64,000 nucleotides of DNA from Epiperipatus broadwayi (lineage: Eukaryota > Onychophora > Udeonychophora > Euonychophora > Peripatidae): contig JAQFVV010006197.1 in NCBI GenBank assembly GCA_028023455.1, positions 17,793,254 to 17,857,253 on the forward strand. The letters run 5' to 3'. Of this stretch, positions 36,921-47,500 are shown in pieces (the first letter of the stretch is position 1; each line of letters begins with the position of its first letter). A program made the translations under genes and the position numbers. The notes under the pieces were generated by a model. That model did no database searches. It was not told the DNA's origin and saw only the letters and a program-made list of their open reading frames with translations.

Positions 36921-37640
36921 AGTCTATTTGTTAACTATAGAATTGAAAATAATGTTATGAAACATATAGCAAAACCAAAGTGATTCCAAAGCATGAACAA
37001 GAATAAACAAAAACATAAACAAGAATCAGAATTTGATTATATGCTTGCATATGCGATCTTTGTATACATTTGATTATTAGTTTTATAACTCATTTACTTG
37101 TAAACACAAACATATATAAATATAATTATAAATAATAAATTATTATACTTTTTGAAAATCATTATTTTTGTAAAAATAAGTGGATTAGTGTAGGTAGAAG
37201 TTTAGAAAATTATGATAGATATAAATTCTATATGAACATAAATAAATATATAACTACAAACTAACACACACTAATTTATATAATTTATTTGCGTATAGTC
37301 CATTTGTTAGCTATAGACTTGAAAATAATGTTATGAAACACATAGCAAAACCAGAGTGAAGCATGAACAAGAATAAACATAAACAAGAATCAGAATTTGA
37401 TTATATGCTTGCGTATGCGATCTTTGTGCAGATTTGATTATTAGTTTTATAACTCATTACTTGTAAACAAACATATATAAATAATAAATTATTATACTTT
37501 TTGAAAATCATTATTTTTATAAAAATAAGTGGATTAGTATAGGTAGAAGTTTAGAAAATTATGATAGATATGAATTTATATGAGCATAAATAAATATATA
37601 ACTACAAACTAATGCACACTAATTACAAACTAAAATTAAT
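36921..37640. repeat. 376-bp tandem duplication
   Basis: The stretch from agtctatttgttaactatag (36921) recurs from agtccatttgttagctatag (37297). Both continue through gaaaataatgttatgaaac, cagaatttgattatatgctt, ttttataactcat and aaataagtggattagt. Small deletions shorten the second copy. It lies in the first putative intron of the candidate minus-strand gene. Confidence 0.85.
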
Positions 37641-37716
37641 AAAAAAAAGATAATTTTTTCAAAAAATTAAAAAAAATATTTAAATTTTATTAAAAAAATT
37701 AAAATTGTATACTTAC

Positions 37717-37823
37717 AAGTCATTACGTTGAAGCTCTATTGTAGGCCTTGTTTGTGAATAACACCGGAGAAATTTTCACTTGCAGGCCGTAAAACATTTT
37801 TTTTCTTTTATCGCTTCGTAGTA
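37717..37823 (-). other. Candidate 5' untranslated exon of the minus-strand gene
   Basis: On the - strand an acceptor-like ttttgtaattacag ends at 37824 and a strong donor (gactt/gtaagtata) starts at 37716, enclosing 107 bases that are GC-richer than the surroundings. Every frame is closed: the longest reading, MFYGLQVKISPVLFTNK..., stops before the donor. That fits an untranslated exon upstream of 36555-36650. The first splice signal could instead be chance with the exon starting at a transcription start nearby. Confidence 0.3.
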
Positions 37824-37999
37824 CTGTAATTACAAAAGTTATCAAAAAAGAAAAAAACTTAAATACTGTGGTCAATTAAAACTATTGCCTAAAATCCAAA
37901 TTTAAACCGATTTTTTTGAGATAAACATTTTCTGAAAGCCACGTTATTAAGCTATCAAATGCCTGTATTTTGGTTAACATCATGCTTATACTTTTTACA

Positions 38000-38110
38000 T
38001 CAGTAAAGAAAGAAAGCAACACGTCATCCAACAAGCACTCATAGATCTCCAACAGCGCTCATGAAGCGCAAGCAGTTTAAGATTAAATGCAACAATTCCA
38101 GCAGCGACAT
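38000..38110. promoter_or_regulatory. GC-richer patch, possible promoter region
   Basis: A short patch of mixed composition with several CpGs (caacacgtcatcc, caacagcgctcatgaagcgcaagc, cagcagcgac) stands out from the AT-rich background just upstream (- strand) of the candidate exon 37717-37823. No TATA box or start site can be assigned. Confidence 0.2.
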
Positions 38111-38975
38111 TTTACCAATTTAGTTAACTAGAAAGTTAGGAACCCAAGATAAAAACACAATAATATTTTCAATCCAAGTTCATTCGCTTGTATAGTCATA
38201 TACATCTGAACTCAGTTCAGCTTCTATACATTTTGGTGTGTTTGGTTTTTCAAAAATCAGTCACCATTATCCCAGAAGTGGGATTAGTATAAAACTACCA
38301 AAACATTACATGATCACCATATCCTATGCCTACACAGGCAGTTAATAACAATAGCAAATTCATCCAGTAGTGCTACCCAGTGCAAACCTTAGTAATCATT
38401 GGATGAAAGGTTTATGCATAAAATCCCTATCTAGTGTCTACTCATCCAATATGCCCAGACTAGTTTCTTGTTTGTGACTTTCTTCAATGAAGAGCTTTGA
38501 ATCTGATAATCATTTGAGGTTTTGGTAGTTTTATACCAATCCTGCCTCTGGGATAATGGTGACTATGATTTTTGAAAAACCAAAGACACCAAAATCTATA
38601 GATGATGAACTGAGTTCAGATCTACATGACTATACAAGTGAATGAACTTTGATTGAAACATTATTGTGTTTTTATTTTGGGCTTATAGCTTTACAGTTAA
38701 CTAAATAGATAAAAGATGGATGTTGGAGGGTGCATTAGATCTAGGTGCAGTGATCTCAGATCCAAAACTCCTCACTGATGAAAGCCATAGGCTAGAAACG
38801 AGTCTGGGAATACTGGATAAATAGGCATTAAATAATGATTTTATGCACGAACCTTCTTGCATCCGTCGATTACTAAGGTTTACTCTGGGTGGCACTACTG
38901 TATGGAGAATTTGCTACTGTTATTAACAGTTTGTGTAAGCATAGGAAATAGTAATTTTGTCATGTTTTGTAAATT
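38110..38975. repeat. Repeat family 3: inverted pair, circularly permuted
   Basis: 38110-38500 is a + copy of the 413-bp family. 38505-38975 is an inverted copy. The inverted copy begins and ends at a different point of the monomer: it runs through the gttaact junction near 38695, whereas the left copy starts there. So the two arms are circular permutations of each other, as expected if an inversion broke a former tandem array. Paired landmarks are caccattatcccagaag / cctctgggataatggtg and actcagttcag / ctgagttcagat. Confidence 0.75.
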
Positions 38976-41303
38976 GTTGGTTGAGTGGGTGAGTAAAAAT
39001 CAGAAGTAATTCAATATTTTTGATGAAAAACTTGTTTATCTGTATCTGCTGATGTTTGAATGTCATAATTTTATCTAATAATACCAAATCATCAAATTTC
39101 CATTTTTATATATTGCAAGGTAAAAATAGTTATCTACTTCATTGCTATATAATACAGGCTAAATTCAAATACATAGATAATCCATAGTCTTAGTATTTGA
39201 ATACCTGTTTTCAAACCGTTTTCTGATTTTTGCTTTATCGTTGAGGCTTGGAATTTAAAATTGGAAGGAATGCATATATGCATCCAGCAGTCACTTTTAA
39301 CTTAATTTATATGTTAAGGTAAAAATTTGAAATTTAAATCAGTGTAAAGTTTGAATCCAAGTTCCCTTTAGTTCTTCATTAATTGCAGACATCTTACTTC
39401 CTTGGTTAAGAATGTTATTAATAATAAAAAAATATCAAATACCCAAGTTAAACAATAAATGACAAAAGCAGCTCTCGATTTACTGCAAATATTTAATGTT
39501 ATCTAGAATAATTGGTGATTACCAGATACATATAAAATCTTTTGTTAATATTTGAATCCCCATCTTTAGACCATAATCGCTGATTGCTGTATACTTGATG
39601 GCAATAAATTATAGATAATTTTTATCCAACAGTATTTTTTTCAAAGAATGTTATATTTTGATACAGAAATGAAATTTTTGCAGTGAGGTATTTAGTTAAT
39701 ATTTACTAGATACTAAAAGGAAAAGTTTTTCAAAGATTTCGTGCAGTTGTATTTTTTACTTTAGTTTTAGTCTCTCTTGATTTCTTTCTTTTTCACAGTT
39801 TTCAAAAAGCATTTTTTTTTGGATAACTATCAACCATCGTAATTTTATGGATTATTACTATAAAGGAAGAAACTCTGGTATGCTGCAAACTAGTTATTTT
39901 GATCTGCCATTTGACCTTCATAATTTTTTAAAGATAGCATTTGGTAAATTCCCTAACAACTAACTTTTAGGCTGATTGTTCATGTTTTGTTTGCTTATTT
40001 ACTAATAATTACTGTACATTTTTATCAGAAAAAAATGTATTTGTCATTTTGGAATAGAAGTAGTTGTAAATTCATATAATATCAAAGTTATATTCATTTA
40101 AAATTTTTATGTATAAAATAAATATGTACATTAACTGTTTATTTATATTTATTTATTTATTCCTGTAAAGGAATTTTGTCATGTTAGTGAACATGTTTTC
40201 TGAAAATCAGGCTTTTTAAAAAAAAAAAAAAAAAAAAATTGGATTGAAAGATATTTGATGTTTTATCGTAATGAGAAAAGAGAGTCCATCATAATAAAAT
40301 TACATAATTATATTTATAATTATATAATGGAAAGTTGTAGAAGGGCTTGAGACTTAACAATCACATCAAATAATCACAACATCACTTAATATTATTGTAA
40401 ATTTTTGATATTTTTAAAGATCTAAAGCATTTGTAAGAAAATGTGTTATAACAATTCAAAAAAAATAAGGTTTTCTTTATAAGCAGTAAGAAAAGATATT
40501 CTTATTACTTGTACTCCATTCTCATGTCATGAAAACTTGCAACCACTTTGATGACTAATGTTTGTATTATAAACCATGATAAAGAAAAGCCAATCATTAT
40601 CTTAATTCTATTCCCAAATTTGTTGATTTAAATGCAAATATATGAAGCTGATTCTTGTGATCATATTTTTGGCAACCCCAAATAAAAGACTAAACTGATT
40701 TACAGAGATAGACAATAAAAGTTTCTTTTCATAATGTATAAATCCAAATTCAATTTTTAATTATTTAGATGTAATCTTATGTCAGAGACAAATAATTTTT
40801 TTTTTTTTTTAAATCTATAGTTGTATTGCTAACTGCTTCCCAACTATGAAGAAATATAGGGATGTCTATATGGATTAAAGATACATCTCTTATTTGCTAT
40901 AATTTAATAAAAAAATTATTATTTGCAATAACATGTTATTAAAGATCTCTATTAGTGATCACTATTTTTTGATGTATGGATTAGCATTTTTTGTTCTCTA
41001 TATTTTAATAATGTTTGATGTATCTAAAATTATTATAGGAAAATTTACTTTTCCTATCATCTAAGAATTTGAAATAAGTTGTTAATAGTAAATATTAATA
41101 TTTCTAGGCTGCTGAGCAATCTTATGAAATTATAAAGTATTACTGTAATGTCATGAAGGCTGCTTTTTGAATTTTTTTTTGTAATAATTTTTTTTTTTTT
41201 TTAATAAACAAAAATTTATTGTTAAATAATATATGTTTATCCATATTTAATTAATACTTAAGCATTCATATGTGTTATGCAAATTATTTTTATAATTTTA
41301 GCC
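38976..41303. other. Upstream stretch or intron of DDX42, nothing else recognised
   Basis: AT-rich sequence leading to the acceptor at 41300-41301. A run of 21 A bases lies at 40218-40238. No upstream DDX42 exon was recognised. Confidence 0.5.
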
Positions 41304-41563
41304 ATGTATCAAAAAGGTCGTGGAATGGGTTTTGGAGGTTTTACCCTTGCTAGTGTTAAAAAACCGACTCTCCCTATTCCATTAGCACAGTCAGCTAGTG
41401 CTTTTGCTGGTAACAGTATTGGTTCTGGCAGTAGTAAATCAACTAATAATACAGCTGTTCCTCCTCCGAGTAATATTAATATGAATGCAGGAATAACAAT
41501 GACTCCAGCAGCAGTGAATTACACACTAGGTTTACCAAAGAAAAGACACAAGAATGAAGATGA
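41304..41563 (+). CDS. DDX42 coding exon 1
   Basis: Encodes residues 1-86 and two bases of codon 87. The preceding acceptor (tataattttag, AG at 41300-41301) puts two untranslated bases (cc) before the ATG, so an upstream 5' untranslated exon must exist. The N-terminus [13 protein letters not shown] is the conserved DDX42 start; a serine/asparagine-rich low-complexity stretch and the basic [10 protein letters not shown], a possible nuclear localisation signal, follow. Donor GTAAGT at 41564. Confidence 0.93.
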
Positions 41564-44500
41564 GTAAGTGAATAAATAAATTATTTAGAAATTATTAATT
41601 GGAGAAGTTCTCATTAATAAAGATAATGGAAATTTTATTTTTTTAGGTACTTTGATGAGGATGATGAGGAAGAGCAGCGTAATGAAGATGATTTAGAATA
41701 CCTCCCAGCACCTGGTAGTCCTTCATTAGAACAAAGAAAATCTCAACAAGAATCGGATTCTGATTCAGAGGAGGATCCCCTTGATACTTTCATGGCAGGA
41801 ATTGAGGTAATTACAGTTCATGGTAAATTGATATATATATAAAACATTGGGAAGCTAAAAAAAATTAAGAGATTATTTAAATCATCTAGACTTTGCAGAT
41901 GTGATTTGGTTTTGCAAATAATATTTTAGAGTTTCAGGAAATGTTGCAAGAGTTATCAGATAAAAGTATGAATAAAGATAAATGTTTAAAAAAGACTGAT
42001 GTTCAATGAATTTTTTCAGAAGAAATACTTCAGAGCTTCAGGAAATGTGAGAGTTATAAGATGAAAATAAGAAAGTAGGAATAAAGACAAATATTAAAAA
42101 ATACTAAATTTCAATAGATTTTTTTCAGAAGAAAATAAAGATTGATAGTTATAAATTAGATAGAGGATTAACAACTACAAATATCTTAGTAATATTATTA
42201 ATATAGATAGAAACGTAATGGACAAAATTAAACATAAAATTTAAGTACTTTTGGTAGAAATAATTTAATATTAAAAGAAAATAATATGCCTCTATATATG
42301 AAAAGAAAGGTTTTAATACATATTTTACTATTTCTTACTTGAATTTGAAACCATTAAATGGAAAAAAACAGTATAGTTTATTCAACACAAAGTATGGAGA
42401 GTTTGAATATTGGAATAACAAGAAAAAATCTTAAGCAAAACAGGAATGAAAACAGACATCGATATTATTGAAAGAATTACTGCTGAAATGGGCTGGGCAT
42501 ATTGCTTGAAGAATTGATAACATGGATAGGTGAAAATTTTAAACTGGATTCCAAGAGGTTATAAAATAACTAAAAAGGCACTATATGTGAGATGAATTGA
42601 CTGAAATAAGTTTGCTTGTGTGATGTGGTCAAGAGAAGTTATGGATTCAAGAAACTGGTTTGAATTTGAAGAGACTTTCATCCTGCAGTGGTGGTTGAAA
42701 ATGATAATATTTACAATGATAAATTGTTAATACATTAAGAATTCATTATTGTTGAACATGTTAGTAGGGAATGTATTAGTGGGGAATTATTCAGTCTAAC
42801 TAATGATATGCAGTAAGTTTTAGAAAATTCATATTGATAAGTTTGATCTATATATAAACATTAAAAACATAAAACTAAACTAGTCAATAAATAATCAAAA
42901 TTACCCCAAATCCAAAACTCAGACAAACTTGCCATGAAAATAAAATCTACAACACAACCAATGGTTTCACTGCTACAAGCAGACTTCTCAAGTGTAAAGA
43001 AGTACAAAACATCAATATATTTATATTAAACATTATCAACAATTCTAATTACTTCCCGATCCACCCTTAATATTAAAAGAACTTTTAAATAAATTAATTG
43101 GTTCAGAATCATAAATTTTTAATAATAAAGATTCGTAAATTCTTTTTATTTCATTTCTTTCAAAAAAGATAACCTTAGCTTCCTCGAAATTAATAGCATG
43201 GCCTGTATCTTTTTCATGGGCATACAAAGCAGAACTAAGATATTTATGTCTAACCCTACTTTTATGTATCTTTATTCTTTGATTTAGACTCAAACTACTC
43301 TGACCTACATAAATGTTCTTACAAAAACAAATTTGTTAAAAGCATTTTATTTAATAGTAATATTTGTAATGATTGATGTAAAGGATAAAGAAAAATATGA
43401 TTTTATTTTTTTGCCATTTAAATTGTCTTCTTATAAAATTGTATGTAAAAATAGTAATTTGTTTGGAAAAGAAAATTTCTTGGAAAAGGGTATTACATTG
43501 AATAATTTATTAAATAATACAAATTAATACATTGTACAGGCTTAAACCTGCATTTATATATGTAATATATGCGAATTCAAACTCAGACTTTCACACGACC
43601 CACTGCTCTCAGTGCCATCTCATACTGCTGAACCACCTGATTACACACATGTTGAAAAGATAAATAATCACCAATATACTGATTATATATATGTGTGAGG
43701 ATAGTAATCTAGACTAACTGATGATTGCTGGTTTAGCATGAAATACGTATATTGGTGATTATTTATCTTTTCAACATGTGTGTGATCAGGTGGGTCAGCA
43801 ATATGAGATGGCACTGAGAAGTAGTGTGTCGTGTGAAAGTCTGAGTTCGAATCCCGCATATATTACATATATAAATGCAGGTTTAAGCCTGTGCAATGTA
43901 TTAATTTATATAAATAGTGTGTAAAAGGTCTGTAAAAGGTCTGCCCATCCCTCGCATATGTACGTATAAATGGATTATTCTCCTGTACATGAGGGGCTAG
44001 AATGACTAATATGTCAACATGGGTAGGATGACAACCTTGGCACTAACAAGGGCTTTGAAAGTTCCATCATCAGATTTTCAATGAAATGGAAGGCTGAAGA
44101 GTTGTGAATTGGAATAGTTTGAAGCCTGTCCATTAAAGTATGAAGATTGGCTATCTTAATATAAAGCTGAGCACTGATTATATATATTTGTGAGGATAGT
44201 AATCTGGACCAACTGATGATTGCTGGTTTAGCATGAAATACATATATTGGTGATTATTTATCTTTTCAACATGTGTGTGATCAGGTGGGTCAGCAATATG
44301 AGATGGCACTGAGAGTAGTGGGTCATGTGAAAGTCTGAGTTCGAATCCCGCATATAAATAATACAAAGAAAATTTTTGATAGGAAGACTATTCCTGGTGT
44401 AGTGTATATTATTCCTTGTTTTTGTAAGACAGTTTATGTAGGTCAGAATAGTTTGAGCTTAAATGAAAGAATAAAAGTACATAAAAATAGGGTTAGAAAT

Positions 44501-47500
44501 AAATATCTTAGTTCTGCTTTGTATGCCAATGGAAAAAATACAGGCCACATTATTAATTTTGAGAAAGCTAAGGTTGTCTTTTTTGAGAGAAATGAAATAA
44601 AAAGAAGAATTAAAGAATCTTTATTATTAAAAATTTATGATTCTGAAGCAATTAACTTATTTTAAAATTCTTTTAATATTAAGGGTGAATGGGAAGTAAA
44701 TGGAATTGTGAATAATGTTTAATATAAATATGTTGTTAAACAGTGAAACCATTGGTTGTATTGTAGATTTTATTTTCTTGGCTACTTTAGTTGAGTTTTG
44801 GATTTAGGAAAATTTTGATTTTATATATATATATATTTTAAAAATTGTGAAATATTTAACAAATTAAAATTTATTATATAACAAACCATAAAACAGTTAA
44901 TGATTGTCAAATGTATAGATTTAGTGGCAGAATTGAAGAATTTAGTAAAATTATTGATGAATCTATTTCCTGATTGGAATCTATAGATTTCTTTATTACA
45001 TTTGTTAATAATTAAGCTGTCAAAAAAAAAAAAAATCCTTACTTAAATAATAAAATATTTTGAGTTTGTTAGTTTTTGAAATTCTTGTAATTAGTATACA
45101 TTAAAATCATCTGAAAATAATTTTTGTTTAATCTTTTATTTTGTAAAGAATGAATTTTCACAGAGTGATGTGATGTGATGCACCATGACTTCTCCTTATA
45201 CGGAGTCAGGAATCTCTCAGCCACTATGCCCAGAGAAACCTGTTAGCCACTTTACTTTCCCTTTCCATTCTCCGCCCTAAGTTTTCCCATATTATTCTCC
45301 ATTCTGCTCCCTTAAAATCTAAATCCCAGCATAAAAACCAATAACCCACATTCTATATAATGACATTGTTTATATTTATTCTTCCACAACTTCATTATTT
45401 GTACCTTTTCTGCTTTCAAGCATTTACATTCAATTAACAGATGCCTAATATTTTCTATACCTTCCTTACACAACTTGCAGACTAAATCATCCATATTTTT
45501 CCATTTATGTGTATATTTCTATGTTGCTAAAGATCCTGTATGAGCCTTAAACAGTAAACTATTTCCTTCCTATTATCATAAATTAACTCACACCCAATAT
45601 TAAATTTACTTCTATATATATTTAAACTCTTTTTACTCTCCATACTAGTTCTCCATCTCTCTAACTCCCTATTCTTTATTAATGCATCTATTCTTCTATC
45701 CCATTCCTTATCACTATAACACTCAACAATTCTCCTAACACAATCATCCCACCTTTTGTATAAGTATACTGACATAAATTCTTTATCCAAATCTTCTGCA
45801 TACCATACTACCTTTCTCACCCATCCTGTTGCTTGCCCTTTACTCATAACCCAATTAAATACTATTTTGGCTATTCTCTTATTATCCATAAACTGCAATC
45901 TACCGAACATTTTCATTTTGCTTTTTGCATCTCTCATATAAAAACTTGACCATCCCATTTCTCCTTGAATTGCCTTCTTTGCCATCCACACTTCTGCATC
46001 TAATGCATGTCTTCCTACTTCTCTTTGTACTTTTTCTAAGTTATCTAATACCCCTTTACTAACACATAATGCATCATTACCATATGTTAACCCTGCTACT
46101 GCCACTCCCTTCCATACAATTCTAGCTACATCATACTTATTATATGAAAACACTGTTAATTTCTTTATCAATCCCTTTCTTTTCTTTGCTTCATTTATCA
46201 ATTTTTTCTCCCATTCATCCAAACAATTTCTCTGATTACTTAAGATGATCCCCAAATAATTATACCTATTCATACCACACTTAACTTTATATCCCCCAAT
46301 ACAAATTCTTTGTCTTCTCTTTCCTCAGTATTAATCATCATTACTTTTGATTTTTCCTCACTAAATTTAATCCCCATCTTTTTACCCATCCTTGCACATG
46401 TTCTCAGCATAACTTCCATATCTTCACTTCTTTCTGTGTTCAAGAAGACATCATCTGCAAATAAAAGCACGATAATGTATATACTCCCTTGCCACCTATT
46501 AATGGTATCTCTACCCCTCTTCCTAGTCTTTCTATTGCTCTCTCCATTTCTCTCAAATACAACAAAAACAAAATAGGTGACATAGGGCATCCTTGCCTTA
46601 GTCCCACCCCATTTTTAACTTTAACTGATTCTATATTCCCTAATTGATACGTATAGTAATTATTTTCATATAATCTCTTAATAATATCCACTAAAGCTCC
46701 ATCCATTCCCAAATTTACTAAACTTACCCATAATCTATTTCTATTTACTCTATCATATGCCTTCTCTATATCTATAAAAACCATATATAACTGTCTACCT
46801 GTATTTCTACTCATATCTATAAGTTGTGTAACTACAAATAAACTATCTCCTGTATGCCTATCCAATCAAAAACCTCCTTGCATTTTTCCTACTATATTAT
46901 TTTCTTCCATCCATTTTGCAATCCTTCCAGCCACCCTACATGAGAAAACTTTATATAACACTGACATTAATGCTATTGGTCTATAATTGCTTAACTTTCT
47001 ATGATCCTTACCCTTTCTTTTAAATAGTAGCCTTACTCTTGTATTACTCCAACTACCAGGAAAATCTCTCTTCTGTGCCATCTTATTAAAACATGATAAT
47101 AGTTTTACCTTAGGCCCTATGATCTAAATTCATTACCATCTCTGCTGCCCATCCATCCAAACCTCTTGCCTTTCCACTTTTCAATTTCTTCCCTGCCTCA
47201 TTCAGTTCATTTTCTGTAAACCTAATATTTCCATTACTATATGCTTTTATGTTTGTTATCACTCTATCTTTCACATCTAACATCTTTTCTATATCCATTA
47301 CATACTTATTTAAGATTGTCTCTAATTCTTCTCTAGAGCTGCACTCTATTCCCTCATCATCTAGTAATGCTATTTCTCTTTCCTGTACATTCCTTCTTTT
47401 AATATATTTCCAAAATTTTTTACTCCCATCTCTTCCACTTTTATTAATATCCTCCAACAATTTACTATTCACTTTAATTCTCTCTCTATAATTATCTATT

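Larger units (their letters stand above)
42830..44800 (+). mobile_element. Penelope-like element PLE3 with inverted 3' part and a nested repeat
   Basis: Inverted 3' part on the - strand (42830-43330), a linker on + (43331-43523), nested repeat family 2 (43524-44354), then endonuclease and tail on + (44355-44800). The two outer parts are inverted repeats: [21 protein letters not shown] on - matches [21 protein letters not shown] on +, and the tails match through gaaaccattggttgt. The RT itself is missing, so this is a 5'-truncated copy. Confidence 0.75.

Noticed and set aside
35600-38975. CRISPR-like or tandem satellite array reading of the 413-bp repeats
   Set aside because: Only about four diverged copies in mixed orientation, with unrelated sequence between; no short repeat-spacer pattern, and the genome is eukaryotic.
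40218-40238. Run of 21 A as the tail of a processed insertion
   Set aside because: No element or target duplication can be seen upstream of it; poly-A and poly-T runs are common throughout the window.
41277-41303. Upstream in-frame ATG that would extend DDX42 by nine residues (MQIIFIILA)
   Set aside because: These bases are the AT-rich 3' end of the intron, including the acceptor AG at 41300-41301. Family N-termini start at the following MYQKGRG.
46310-46576. Open + strand frames rich in S, L, I and F across 46310-49335
   Set aside because: They are antisense shadows of the minus-strand LINE, caused by its C/T-rich complement.
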